A stretch of 64,000 bases of DNA from Flavobacteriales bacterium (lineage in GTDB: Bacteria; Bacteroidota; Bacteroidia; CAIKAF01), in contig JAKRSD010000007.1 in the NCBI GenBank assembly GCA_022402535.1, positions 184,196-248,195 on the forward strand, written 5' to 3'. The stretch's first letter is position 1, and each line of letters opens with the position of its first letter. Positions 28,101 through 36,352 of this stretch are shown piece by piece. The notes beneath the pieces were generated by a model. The model saw only the letters and a program-made list of their open reading frames with translations. It was not told the origin of the DNA and made no database searches. Position numbers and translations under genes: made by a program.

Positions 28101-28676
28101 GGTGATGCCCTGGCCGATATTCAGCTTATCCGGGATTCGTTTGTAAAACTGCCCGATGAACTCACCGCCGATTTAAACAGCCGGGAAGATTTATATACCC
28201 TGCTTGCTGGCTTCGGGCAGGACTATTGGGCGTTGGATACTGCCGCGCAGCTTACCCTGTTGAATTTTGCCCTATCGGGCAAAATGGCCGGACATACGGA
28301 AGCCGCCAATATCCTCCGGTTTTTTTACGGGTATGCCATAGATCATACCCTGTTTGCCGAAGAACCCGAGCCTAAATCCATAAAGAACTCAACGACCGGC
28401 AATACCCATCACGATGCTTTGCTCATGAAAGTATACCCGAACCCCGGAAATGAGTATGTGGTGTTTGAATATATCCTGCCTGACTTACCCCCACTCGGAA
28501 ACGAGTTTTGGGCCGAAATTCTGGATTTGGAAGGACGGGTATTATTCAGTGAAAGCCTGAACGGCACAAAAGGTGTTAAAACCATAGATGTTTCTGGCTT
28601 TAAGTCTGGTGCTTACCTGTATCGCCTGAGCGGAAAAACGGGAACGCTGGAGTCGGGTACATTGATCATTAAATAA
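25122..28676 (+). CDS. M43-like (pappalysin/cytophagalysin type) zinc metalloprotease with beta-helix and T9SS sorting domain
   Basis: As written, the frame can only start at a GTG (25122); the natural start is probably the ATG at 25094, shifted by the G-run. The catalytic motif H-E-L-G-H-A-L-G-L-D-H is encoded at 25773-25805. It is followed by DGDKIDDTP and the Cys-rich Met-turn region (NLVMGYRECAPDWNYM), as in M43 metallopeptidases. From about 26090 a parallel beta-helix region follows (runs of short N/T/G-rich turns), then a helical region. The C-terminus is a type A T9SS sorting domain (LMKVYPNPGNEYVVFEY to GTLIIK). Expected role: secreted or surface protease acting on extracellular protein. 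The catalytic part (25142 to about 26085) is clearly richer in A and T than the rest. It is first in a three-gene operon. Confidence 0.85.
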   Translation: MLNGGGVILSLFVVYNLVFLKVAFTQEFECGFENNEIPQNSYTRSGEGCFDVLKYIPGYLTPSSQSKQLEINITVFIMCHNGDTIKEQFSNQVLNQGLLQYYFDTFYNPRMASNPLPSVSNPNPTTEQSDWGLRIKLKDVVYVETPFENVTSHTQAMNFTASKINQLWPDGRQRSIVWFIGNTNTNLAGGGVGIVEGKYFTVYGKDWKTMFLDQTVLHELGHALGLDHTFLNSTTYFDGDKIDDTPNDKSRCVPNNYINFPGCPHGIPEPQCPNLVMGYRECAPDWNYMSPKQIGLMRMLLENDYRFNFSNNTVNYYPHTMTLANCQKNPQQAPYVVNTNEVWEKAIVLDQDLIVKTGATLTIRCRLNMPEHGKITVEPGAKLVVDEGTITNACGYVWQGIELYGNSSVAQTLSGGYYPQAHLVLKNGAVIENARNAVTTWKFNDYAKTGGIITASDAIFRNNHRSVEFISYPFAEKSTFKNCTFIIDGPLNDGGYCTNMVTAWNVNGTSFQGCTFEFTYTGLYGTAPLPKGIYTHNANFRVIPLCTAPPGGIFPCPPSQQQPNYFKGLYYGIHATNGTSFPYRVDSAHFENCAYGIYSDRVNNFQVTRSTFNINPFYVTGTATGMENNCGTGFKIEGNRFYSTHAQAQNYLLMGLMNVNTGPALNEVYRNKYENLRIANNSALTNWSWGGGNTDQGLKYKCNTHTGNRRDLMVVNGTVGQNQGSVIDLGNGNFSFNPAGNTFSVTTDPLGHIANFGQNLIRYVHHNPASTPLIVQPTNIMLNNVTLQFSNEPLNSGSCPSKLGKQITVSKTEFFSAKSNYDDVRYVYDNLLNGGNTQSTLQQVENSWPAQAWELRNQLLAKSPFLGMEVLYGVAERTDVLPHALMLEVFMANPHCAKDRRFLAYLENKPVPMPVWMISLLAGNTARTLKDDLEAAMSQQAVVWATAADEIIHHYLSDETDYSPDSALAWVNRKTTYVAKLQKSDLSAANTAYGDALADIQLIRDSFVKLPDELTADLNSREDLYTLLAGFGQDYWALDTAAQLTLLNFALSGKMAGHTEAANILRFFYGYAIDHTLFAEEPEPKSIKNSTTGNTHHDALLMKVYPNPGNEYVVFEYILPDLPPLGNEFWAEILDLEGRVLFSESLNGTKGVKTIDVSGFKSGAYLYRLSGKTGTLESGTLIIK
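25131..25140 (+). repeat. Homopolymer run of ten G in the signal-peptide region
   Basis: Ten consecutive G in otherwise A/T-rich sequence, between the basic n-region and the hydrophobic core of the signal peptide. Runs of this length are prone to slipped-strand mispairing. A second run of eight G lies at 25686-25693 in the same gene. Confidence 0.9.
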
Positions 28677-28684
28677 GGAGTGCC

Positions 28685-30238
28685 ATGAAACGATTGCTTT
28701 CAGGCATAGTTTTATCCTTTATCTGGACGGGGTGGGCTGCTGCACAGCAGTCCACCCTCAACCAGGTTTATACGCCCAACGGAAATGCCAATGGAGGGAT
28801 ATCTTCAATTATTTCTTTTAATGCTGATTCGGCTTACTTTCTGGGTGGTGTGATCGATTTTCCTACTACCACGCTTCAGGAGCTTACTTTTTCCAAATTT
28901 GAGTATGAAAACGGCATTACCTGGTATTTTAAAATTTCGTATCCGGGCCGTGTTTTTTATACCGTAAACAATGCTTTTATTTATCAGGACGGCTTTGTGT
29001 ATATCGGTGCGGTGAGTGAGGACTCTGCGGGCATACGCAGAACCCACCTGCTCAAACTGCACCCCATGGGCGAAATAGTCTGGAGCAGGGAATATGAGCA
29101 CGGGCTCAAGATGGGTGTCAGGCATTTGATTCTTCATCCCGATGGCGGATTTTTACTCACCGGGTATCAGGACAACGGGTTTATGTCGGACAATACGGTA
29201 TGGAATCAGGCCGAAATGTTTCTGATGCGGGTGGACAGCGCAGGCAACTTCCTCTGGAAAAAAACCGCAGGCATAGCCGACGGGCTGATAAATGCACTGG
29301 GGAATTCGGTTCATATTGTAGGATCGGACAATTATATTGTGGCAGGACAGGAATTTAAAATTGCACCTGATTTGACAAATCCTTATGCAAATGGGCTGTT
29401 CGTAAAATTCTATGAAAACGGTTCTAAGAAAATTGTAAAAAAAGGACGCTTTGCAAAATCTGAATATGTAGGTTTTGAAGTAGTTGAACTTCAGGATGGT
29501 AATATTCTCATTCCCTGTCAAAAAATGGACGATATAACACCATTTTATGGGTATTTAAAACCCATTGCCATTCTATTTGATGAAGATCTCAATGATAAAG
29601 GAACCGTAATTTTTGATACCATTTATAAAAAGAGTTATGCGGCGGGTAAGGGTGCAATATTTCCTGACGGAAATATTGCCTTGGGTTCAGGGTTTAGTAT
29701 TCCTATGGATGAATATCAAATGTATTTTTCCGTGGGTATGGCTTTTAAAATTACTCCCCAAGGGGATGTCATCTGGAAACGCGAATATGTATATAACGAA
29801 CTCCACAGCCGTCATATATTTCATGATATACAAACCCTCCCTGACGGCGGTTTGCTGCTGGCAGGGCAAACCATGGATGAACTAAACCTGACGGGCAACC
29901 AACAGCAGAGGATGTGGGTGGTTCGCACCGATGAGTGGGGCTGCGTGGTGCCGGGCTGTCAGTTTTTAGATACCGAAGAACCGGTTCCCGGGGAAATATC
30001 GGTGGGTATTTTCCCCAATCCGGTTACAGACCGCCTGAATGTATACAACCCCGTGCACGGCAGCGAACTCAACGGATTTATGACCGACATACAGGGAAAA
30101 CGGGTTGTGCAGGGTATTTACATACCCCCTTCAGGTACTGCCATCCTGCCTTTGGAACATTTACCCTCCGGGATTTATGTGTTAAACCTTACCGATTCAA
30201 ACGGAAACATCTTCAGCGAAAAAATTATAAAAAATTAA
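28685..30238 (+). CDS. Secreted T9SS protein with propeller-like repeats, function unknown
   Basis: 517 residues. Signal peptide MKRLLSGIVLSFIWTGWAAAQ. The body has repeated motifs such as H-P-D-G-G-F-L-L-T-G and L-P-D-G-G-L-L-L-A-G-Q, spaced 50-100 residues, suggesting beta-propeller blades. The end is a type A T9SS sorting domain (VGIFPNPVTDRLNVYN to SEKIIKN). It starts 8 bases after the metalloprotease stop, with a purine-rich AAGGAGTGCC before the ATG, an unusually good Shine-Dalgarno match for this phylum. No enzymatic motif was found. Its place suggests it works with, or is secreted together with, the protease. Confidence 0.8.
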   Translation: MKRLLSGIVLSFIWTGWAAAQQSTLNQVYTPNGNANGGISSIISFNADSAYFLGGVIDFPTTTLQELTFSKFEYENGITWYFKISYPGRVFYTVNNAFIYQDGFVYIGAVSEDSAGIRRTHLLKLHPMGEIVWSREYEHGLKMGVRHLILHPDGGFLLTGYQDNGFMSDNTVWNQAEMFLMRVDSAGNFLWKKTAGIADGLINALGNSVHIVGSDNYIVAGQEFKIAPDLTNPYANGLFVKFYENGSKKIVKKGRFAKSEYVGFEVVELQDGNILIPCQKMDDITPFYGYLKPIAILFDEDLNDKGTVIFDTIYKKSYAAGKGAIFPDGNIALGSGFSIPMDEYQMYFSVGMAFKITPQGDVIWKREYVYNELHSRHIFHDIQTLPDGGLLLAGQTMDELNLTGNQQQRMWVVRTDEWGCVVPGCQFLDTEEPVPGEISVGIFPNPVTDRLNVYNPVHGSELNGFMTDIQGKRVVQGIYIPPSGTAILPLEHLPSGIYVLNLTDSNGNIFSEKIIKN

Positions 30239-30242
30239 ATCT

Positions 30243-31166
30243 ATGAAAAAGCTCTTTTTATTATCCATTCTCGTGTGCTGCCAATGGGCGGCACAGGCAC
30301 AGGTTTTTGCCCCGGAGGGGAGCAAATGGTGGTATTGCGTAAGGGAAGACCTATGGCCTGCCCCGGGTTATATGAATATACACTCAGAAATTATAACATA
30401 CTGGGGAGATACCCTGATAAACAACATTTCCTACAAAAAAATCGGAAATCAGTTGACCAGAGAAGCAGGCGATACCGTCTTTTTATTCAATGGGGGGCAA
30501 GATTACATACTAATGAATTTTAGTTTGGAAGTAGGAGATACAATTCAACATTTGAGAGACAAAACAATTTTATATAACTGGATTCCTGGAGGCAGTTATA
30601 TGACATTCCAGATTTCGGAGAAAGGCAAAATAGCTGTTCAGAATGATTCTCTTCGTTACTATAGCATGATAGGTATTCATACAGATTTTCCAGGTTGGAT
30701 TAATTACACATCTCCTTTGCCGCTTATTTTTTTAGTAATAGAAAAAATGGGTGTTGCAAATAGAGATCAAAGGGGGCAATTATTAGTAATAGATTGCCCT
30801 ACCTGCAGCCCATCAAACGAATTTCTTTTGAAATACGAATACTTGAATAATCCGGATTATTATTTTCCTGAACCTTTTATAACTTCCTGCGGATGGCTGG
30901 ATGTGGAAGAACCGTCAATACAAACTTCCGTTCAGGTTTACCCCAATCCTGTTTCAGATGTGCTACAAATATCAAATACACATTTATCTGTGTCGCTTAA
31001 TGGTCATTTGACTGATTTACAAGGAAGAATTATTATGAATCGAATTTTTATTGGACCTTCCAATACACTTTCCATTTCCCTTGAAAAACTAATGCCGGGT
31101 GTGTTTATTTTACATTTTACAAATTCAGAGGGGCTCTTCATTTCAAAAAAGATAGTGAAGCAATAA
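30243..31166 (+). CDS. Secreted T9SS protein, function unknown, third gene of the protease operon
   Basis: 307 residues with the signal peptide MKKLFLLSILVCCQWAAQAQ. The mature N-terminal domain of about 200 residues (starting VFAPEGSKWWYCVREDLWP) is not one I recognise; a Cys pair appears in DCPTCSPSNEF. A type A T9SS sorting domain follows (VQVYPNPVSDVLQI to SKKIVKQ), similar to that of the preceding gene. The stretch from about 30480 to the end is richer in A and T than the flanking genes, like the catalytic part of the metalloprotease. It starts 4 bases after the previous stop, and the operon ends at the hairpin at 31194-31221. Confidence 0.8.
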   Translation: MKKLFLLSILVCCQWAAQAQVFAPEGSKWWYCVREDLWPAPGYMNIHSEIITYWGDTLINNISYKKIGNQLTREAGDTVFLFNGGQDYILMNFSLEVGDTIQHLRDKTILYNWIPGGSYMTFQISEKGKIAVQNDSLRYYSMIGIHTDFPGWINYTSPLPLIFLVIEKMGVANRDQRGQLLVIDCPTCSPSNEFLLKYEYLNNPDYYFPEPFITSCGWLDVEEPSIQTSVQVYPNPVSDVLQISNTHLSVSLNGHLTDLQGRIIMNRIFIGPSNTLSISLEKLMPGVFILHFTNSEGLFISKKIVKQ

Positions 31167-31193
31167 ATGGCTTTATGTGGTTATTTAAAATTT

Positions 31194-31221
31194 AAAGCCC
31201 CTTCCATGCGGAAGAGGCTTT
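31194..31221. terminator. Terminator between the protease operon and glnN
   Basis: AAAGCCCCTTCC and GGAAGAGGCTTT form a stem with one mismatch around the loop ATGC. It is flanked by T and A on either side and lies between the convergent ends of two transcription units. Confidence 0.65.
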
Positions 31222-31242
31222 GTATGATGTAGGGAGGGATTT

Positions 31243-33420
31243 TTATCTCAAAAACAACAACTCGCGGTATTTGGGCAGAGGCCAGTCGCGGTCGTCAATC
31301 AGTAATTCCAGTTTATCGGCTTCATAGCGGATTTTCTCAAAATACGGTTTTACTTTGGCGCCATAGGCATCGGCTTTGTCGGCTTCATGTTCCAACAGGT
31401 TGGCCGCCTTACGCGCCTGACGCATTTCTTCGGCCAGGGTGCGTATTTTGGCTATACGCTCCGAAATTTCTTTCACCAGGGAAGTAACGGTTTCATCCTT
31501 CATGCCCAACTGCTTTTTCATTTCTAAGTTTTTAAGCAGTTCGTTCTGGTATTTGATGGCCGCAGGTATAATGTGGTTTTGGGCCAAATCGCCCATCACA
31601 CGGCTTTCTATCTGTACTTTCATCACATACTCGTCGCACATAATAGCATAGCGGGCTTCCAGTTCTTTGAAGGTATAAACCCCTTGCTTCACAAACACTT
31701 CGGTCAGTTTTTTATTCTCAAGCACCCTCAGGGCCTCGGGTGTAGTACGGAAATTGTTCAATCCGCGTTTTTTGGCTTCTTTCACCCACTCTTCGCTGTA
31801 GTTGTCACCCTCAAAAATGATGGGTTTGCTCTGCTTGATGAGTTTGCGCAATACTTCCAGTATAGCCACTTCGCGTTTTTTGCCTTTTTCGGTCAGTTTT
31901 TCCACTTCGTTGTAGAAATCTTCCAACTGCTGCGCCATGATGGTGTTCAGCACGGTCATGGGGCGGGCACAGTTGGCCGTGGAACCTACGGCACGGAACT
32001 CAAATTTATTTCCGGTGAAGGCAAACGGAGAAGTACGGTTACGGTCGGTATTGTCGAGTATAATTTCAGGAATTTTGTTGATGCCCAGTTTCAGATAGAG
32101 GTTATCCCCTTTATCAAACTGCAGGTTGGCATTTTTTTCCAACTCGGTGAGCACTTTGTGCATCTGTGAACCTACGAACACGGATATAATGGCCGGAGGC
32201 GCTTCGTTAGCACCCAGTCGGTAATCGTTGTTGGCAGAAGCAATACTTACACGGAGCAAATCGGCCCAACGGTGTACGGCAGCCACCGTGTTTACAAAGA
32301 ACGTAAGAAACTGAAGGTTGTCTTTCGGTTTTTTGGCGGGTGCCAACAGGTTGCGCCCAGTGTTGGTGCTGAGTGCCCAGTTATTATGTTTTCCGCTTCC
32401 GTTTACGCCCGCAAAGGGTTTTTCGTGAAAAAGCACCCGGAAATCATGGCGGTCAGCCATACGCTCCATCACATCCATCAGCAGCATGTTATGGTCGCTG
32501 GCCAGGTTGGCTTCTTCAAACTGGGGAGCCACCTCAAACTGGGCGGGAGCCACCTCGTTGTGGCGTGTGCGCACGGGAATTCCCAGACGAATACACTCCA
32601 TTTCGAAATCGAGCATAAAGGCCGTAACCCGGCGCGGAATGGAACCAAAATAATGGTCGTGCAGCTGCTGCCCGCGGGCAGGTGAATGTCCGAATACGGT
32701 TTTGCCCAGCATCACCAAATCGGGGCGGGCCTGAAACAGGGCTTTATCAATAAGGAAATATTCCTGCTCGGCGCCCAGAGAAGCAGTAACGCGGGTTACG
32801 TCTTTATCGAACCACTGAGCCACTTTGGTTGCCGCCTTATCTATGGCCAAAAGGGCTTTCAGCATAGGGGCTTTATGGTCGAGGGCATCGCCCGTATAGG
32901 ATACAAATATGGTAGGAATACACAACGTTTTGGCTCCGGCTACTTCATATATAAAAGCGGGAGAAGAAGGATCCCAAGCCGAATAACCGCGGGCTTCAAA
33001 GGTGGTACGGATACCTCCGCTCGGAAAGCTGGATGCATCGGGTTCCTGCTGTACGAGGGCACTGGCACGGAAACGCTCTACCGGCTGGGTTCCGGCTAAT
33101 TCAAAAAAGGAATCGTGTTTTTCGGCGGTGGTGCCACGCAGCGGGTGAAACCAGTGTGTATAATGGGTGGCGCCTTTGCCCATGGCCCATGTTTTCATGG
33201 CGGCGGCTACGGCATCGGCGGTTTCGCGGCTGATTTTTTCGCCCCGGATTACGGCAGCTTCCAGATTTTCCCAGGCTTCGGAAGAGAGTGCGAGTTTGAG
33301 TTTATCTAACCCAAACACGTTTTCTCCGAAAAATTCAGAAAAATGTTCCTGCGCTCCGCCATACTGTGGAATCTGGCGATTGACTACTTTTTGTAAAGCC
33401 TCAAAACGTTGTGATGACAT
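31243..33420 (-). CDS. glnN: Glutamine synthetase type III
   Basis: ATP-dependent synthesis of glutamine from glutamate and ammonium. The 725 residues fit the large type III class, common in Bacteroidota, rather than the about 470-residue type I. Key segments: SLGAEQEYFLIDK (metal and glutamate binding), RHNEVAPAQFEVAP, GVNGSGKHNNWALSTNTGRN (ammonium and ATP region) and NRTSPFAFTGNKFEFRAVGS. The C-terminal about 170 residues are helical, as in the class. It has a strong promoter directly upstream; no nitrogen-control site was recognised. No other nitrogen-assimilation gene is adjacent. Confidence 0.95.
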   Translation of the reverse strand: MSSQRFEALQKVVNRQIPQYGGAQEHFSEFFGENVFGLDKLKLALSSEAWENLEAAVIRGEKISRETADAVAAAMKTWAMGKGATHYTHWFHPLRGTTAEKHDSFFELAGTQPVERFRASALVQQEPDASSFPSGGIRTTFEARGYSAWDPSSPAFIYEVAGAKTLCIPTIFVSYTGDALDHKAPMLKALLAIDKAATKVAQWFDKDVTRVTASLGAEQEYFLIDKALFQARPDLVMLGKTVFGHSPARGQQLHDHYFGSIPRRVTAFMLDFEMECIRLGIPVRTRHNEVAPAQFEVAPQFEEANLASDHNMLLMDVMERMADRHDFRVLFHEKPFAGVNGSGKHNNWALSTNTGRNLLAPAKKPKDNLQFLTFFVNTVAAVHRWADLLRVSIASANNDYRLGANEAPPAIISVFVGSQMHKVLTELEKNANLQFDKGDNLYLKLGINKIPEIILDNTDRNRTSPFAFTGNKFEFRAVGSTANCARPMTVLNTIMAQQLEDFYNEVEKLTEKGKKREVAILEVLRKLIKQSKPIIFEGDNYSEEWVKEAKKRGLNNFRTTPEALRVLENKKLTEVFVKQGVYTFKELEARYAIMCDEYVMKVQIESRVMGDLAQNHIIPAAIKYQNELLKNLEMKKQLGMKDETVTSLVKEISERIAKIRTLAEEMRQARKAANLLEHEADKADAYGAKVKPYFEKIRYEADKLELLIDDRDWPLPKYRELLFLR

Positions 33421-33454
33421 AAATAAAATGATTCAGGTGTAAATTTTATAGGTG

Positions 33455-33484
33455 CAAATGTAAAAAAAGTATATTTATGGCAAA
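33455..33484 (-). promoter_or_regulatory. Promoter of glnN
   Basis: On the minus strand, TTTG (33484-33481) and TACATTTG (33462-33455) lie 18 bases apart. Both are exact matches to the Bacteroidota -33 and -7 elements. The leader to the ATG at 33420 is about 30 bases. Confidence 0.65.
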
Positions 33485-33585
33485 TATACCCTTCATTTTT
33501 TAACAGGTTTTGGATATTTTATATCTATTTTTTCAAAAACACCTTTCGTTTTGAAGGGTATTTTTGAATTTTTAGAAAAATCAAG

Positions 33586-33617
33586 TCAAAAAAAAAGGGC
33601 TTTCTTTCGAAAACCCT
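33586..33617 (-). terminator. Intrinsic terminator of the Kelch-like T9SS gene
   Basis: On the minus strand, AGGGTTTTC-GAAA-GAAAGCCCT forms a 9-bp stem with one mismatch, followed by a run of T residues. It lies about 20 bases after the stop at 33639. Confidence 0.85.
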
Positions 33618-33638
33618 CTTGAAACTTAGATATACTTT

Positions 33639-35246
33639 TTAGCGTTGTAAAACCGCTTTTCGGGTAACGTAATACAGATTATTGAATACCAGGGATACAA
33701 ACAACACCTGTCCGTTTTCGGCTTCCTGCAACGAAAACACCTGCGTATGGTTTCCGGCGCTTTGTTTTCCCAAGGTACCGTTAGATACAATTCTGCCGTC
33801 TGCCGTGGTGATAAAATAATGTACCTCTGCCGGGTCCTTCAAATGGTATTGAATCCTTATGTCCTGCTGGGCGGGATTGGGATTAATGGTAAAATCGAAC
33901 GGATTTGTATTTACAGGTAATGCCGTATGATCTACCGAGGTATTAATAAGCCTTACGGCATAAATCGTATTATCGGCCGATGTATTGGCTGTCTGATTGT
34001 CGCCAAAGGGATTCAGTGTAGTGCTTTGAATCCCACCCACGATATGACCAATAATAAAGGTATCAGCGGTAATAGCATTGAGTTTAACAATATCTGAAAA
34101 AGCAACGGGTAATTGCTCATTAGGAATAAATTCTGCACTGGCTCCTTTCAGTGAAGGCATTTCCAAGGGCAATTTAAACTCCTGTAAAGTACCGTCAGCA
34201 AAGCGGGTAACCCGGCTTATGGTTTTTATAAACGGAACCTGGTTATCTTCAATAAGGGTTTCGTTTTGATAATAATAACGGCTCATTCCCCCGAAAAAGA
34301 GATTATGCATTCTGTTTTCAGCACTGTCGTACAAAGCGGCAACAGCACTATGATAATTACTTAGGTACTGGTTGAAACCGGTTTGCGGGGTAATCCCTGT
34401 TTCTGTAATATCCACAGGATATAAAAAGGGTAAATCATCATTTATCTGAAACACCCCCGAACTGATCATATATCCGGGTGTTCCATCAGGAAAAATTTGA
34501 GGTAAAAGATTATAATCTCTCCGGTGAAGGTGAACCGGATCGGTTATTTCGGTATAGTTTGCTATGCTGAGTTGTGAACCCGAATTATCAATGGTGAATT
34601 TACGAATCTGATTGGTGTAAGTCTGCGTGTAGGTAGGGTTGCCCATAGGGTTATATCGCCCGTCGAAGCGATGTCCGCCCACCAGATAAAAGGTATTCCC
34701 GATTTTTCCAAGATGTCCTCCCGTAACGGCAAAATTTTCATCAGAAATTTGCTTGAAATAAGACGTAATAGAGGTACCGGCCACTACCGCCTGAATAAGC
34801 CCCGGAACATCCACCGACGTGAGATTAGGAAACGTGATATGATCGGCTGCCGTGGTAGAATATGCGTATCCGCCAAGGATATAAAGCGTGTTTCCATCCT
34901 GAAAGAAATTCATATTGGTGGACTGCAACTGCTCGCGTAAACCCGTACTCAGAGAGGAAAGCGGTGCACTCCAATACTGCTGGGTTTGCACATCGGCTAC
35001 AAAAATATCGGTGTTGTTTTGTGCTGCAGGGAACGAATTAAACGGCTGACGCGCATGCAGTCCGTCTCTTCTTCCGCCTATAAAAACCCACTTGCCGTTG
35101 TACTGCCCGAATGCATAAGAATGCAAACCCGGAAAACCGGGAATACTTACCGGTATTAACTGTAAATCATATTCAAAGGATTCCTGGGCTTTTGAATTCA
35201 TGCTAAAGAGCAGCAGAAATAAGGCGGGTAAAATTTTACTTTTCAT
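33639..35246 (-). CDS. Kelch-like secreted protein with T9SS sorting domain
   Basis: 535 residues from the ATG at 35246 (MKSKILPALFLLLFSMNSKAQ, a signal peptide). The body has several Kelch-like blades, each with a paired glycine and aromatic residue: W-V-F-I-G-G-R-R-D-G, L-Y-I-L-G-G-Y-A-Y, F-Y-L-V-G-G-H-R-F and N-L-F-F-G-G-M-S-R. It probably folds as a beta-propeller. The C-terminus resembles a T9SS sorting domain (FDFTINPNPAQQDIRIQYH to VTRKAVLQR). No catalytic motif was found. The gene has its own terminator and lies downstream of the flavodoxin-like gene on the same strand, with 89 bases between them. Confidence 0.8.
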   Translation of the reverse strand: MKSKILPALFLLLFSMNSKAQESFEYDLQLIPVSIPGFPGLHSYAFGQYNGKWVFIGGRRDGLHARQPFNSFPAAQNNTDIFVADVQTQQYWSAPLSSLSTGLREQLQSTNMNFFQDGNTLYILGGYAYSTTAADHITFPNLTSVDVPGLIQAVVAGTSITSYFKQISDENFAVTGGHLGKIGNTFYLVGGHRFDGRYNPMGNPTYTQTYTNQIRKFTIDNSGSQLSIANYTEITDPVHLHRRDYNLLPQIFPDGTPGYMISSGVFQINDDLPFLYPVDITETGITPQTGFNQYLSNYHSAVAALYDSAENRMHNLFFGGMSRYYYQNETLIEDNQVPFIKTISRVTRFADGTLQEFKLPLEMPSLKGASAEFIPNEQLPVAFSDIVKLNAITADTFIIGHIVGGIQSTTLNPFGDNQTANTSADNTIYAVRLINTSVDHTALPVNTNPFDFTINPNPAQQDIRIQYHLKDPAEVHYFITTADGRIVSNGTLGKQSAGNHTQVFSLQEAENGQVLFVSLVFNNLYYVTRKAVLQR

Positions 35247-35293
35247 AATCAATAATTAAACGACAAGATTATGAATGGAATCCCAAGAAACCG

Positions 35294-35307
35294 GTAACAA
35301 ATGTTAC
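35294..35307. promoter_or_regulatory. Palindrome GTAACA-AA-TGTTAC upstream of the Kelch-like gene
   Basis: Perfect 6-2-6 inverted repeat 48 bases before the ATG at 35246. On the minus strand it overlaps AACATTTG, a 7-of-8 match to TAnnTTTG, so it could be an operator at the promoter. Confidence 0.3.
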
Positions 35308-35335
35308 ACGGATAATAAAACCCTTACCTAAAAAT

Positions 35336-36271
35336 TTACAAATCGTAACCCCGGAATCGAATGCTCTTGTAATATTCGGCTTCAGCAAGCAGATGTTTAC
35401 GTTTCACCATACTTACTATCCATTTTAATATGGTGGTTATGGGGGTAAGAATTACAATTGCCGAAGGTAAAATAACCATAAAAAGCCGGAGCCTGCCAAA
35501 CCGTGCTGGATTTCCTGAACCTCCTTTTGCCGAAACAAAACGTGCCCAAAATCGGAAGTTCTTGGCGCCCCTTGATTCCATAATTAACAGGGAGGGTTTT
35601 ATTTCCATAGCACCTTCCGCAAGCAGTTCGTCCTGCATGCCTTCATAATTACCTAATTCCAAGCGGTTTCGGATAATTCTTCCAAACTTTTCGGCGCCCA
35701 TAGTCTCTTGTTCCGAAACCCCACTGCGCGGAAAAATTCCCAAAAATCCTTCGCGTACACCTTTAAGCATCCACGCCAAAATGGTTACCAAACTCACCAG
35801 ATTCGCCGATTTATCCACAAGCGCTATCTGTCCCACCAAACGGGCATTGAGTCCGTGAAGGCGGCGTTTCATTTTTTCCTGGGCATTCACAAACATATTG
35901 CGACACCCCAAAAAAGTAACCACGGGTGTTCCATTAAAAATTTGCTTCGCTTTTTCGCTCTGCAAAAAACTGTTTACGGGCCGGCAAACCGACAAAAACC
36001 AAGGCTGATAACCCACCAAAATCAAATCCCACTTCACATGCTCGGGAATGGTATCGGCTTGCAGCTCCATGGGAACTTCCTGAACAGTTTCAGGAAATGC
36101 ATCAAAAAACTCCAGCCCAGACCACGGGAACGGATAAGGCACTTTCGGTTTGAGTTTTTCGTAATGAATTTCAAAATTATCCGAATCCAAAAAGGGTTTT
36201 ATAATCTGTCCGGCGATGTCGTCAGTCTGACCGGTTTGTGAATAGGTAAGTACAAGAATATGCTTTTTCAC
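35336..36271 (-). CDS. Flavodoxin-like protein with C-terminal membrane segment (type often annotated dialkylresorcinol condensing enzyme)
   Basis: 311 residues from a GTG at 36271 (no ATG fits). The N-terminus, ILVLTYSQTGQTDDIAGQI, is the phosphate-binding loop of a flavodoxin fold (S-x-T-G). The segments F-P-W-S-G-L-E-F-F-D-A-F-P-E-T and L-I-L-V-G-Y-Q-P-W-F-L-S resemble a Bacteroidota protein family that from memory is often annotated as a dialkylresorcinol condensing enzyme. That name is doubtful, since the protein does not look like a ketosynthase. A hydrophobic stretch near residues 263-290 (LFMVILPSAIVILTPI) suggests membrane attachment. No other aryl-polyene or flexirubin gene is nearby, so the pathway is uncertain. 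It is divergent from the DUF4197 gene. Confidence 0.6.
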   Translation of the reverse strand: MKKHILVLTYSQTGQTDDIAGQIIKPFLDSDNFEIHYEKLKPKVPYPFPWSGLEFFDAFPETVQEVPMELQADTIPEHVKWDLILVGYQPWFLSVCRPVNSFLQSEKAKQIFNGTPVVTFLGCRNMFVNAQEKMKRRLHGLNARLVGQIALVDKSANLVSLVTILAWMLKGVREGFLGIFPRSGVSEQETMGAEKFGRIIRNRLELGNYEGMQDELLAEGAMEIKPSLLIMESRGAKNFRFWARFVSAKGGSGNPARFGRLRLFMVILPSAIVILTPITTILKWIVSMVKRKHLLAEAEYYKSIRFRGYDL

Positions 36272-36304
36272 GGAGTGAATTTTTCGTGACGAAGTAACAC
36301 ATTT

Positions 36305-36334
36305 TTTGTTTGGCAGGTTTTTTGCCTAACTTGT
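36305..36334 (+). promoter_or_regulatory. Possible promoter of the DUF4197 gene
   Basis: TTTG at 36305-36308 and TAACTTGT at 36327-36334 (7 of 8 to TAnnTTTG) are 18 bases apart, and the ATG follows 18 bases later. Confidence 0.35.
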
Positions 36335-36352
36335 TGCATTAATTTCAAAATC

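Noticed and set aside
31573..32169. Plus-strand open frame of 198 codons inside glnN
   Set aside because: Antisense to conserved glutamine synthetase motifs; composition typical of a shadow frame.
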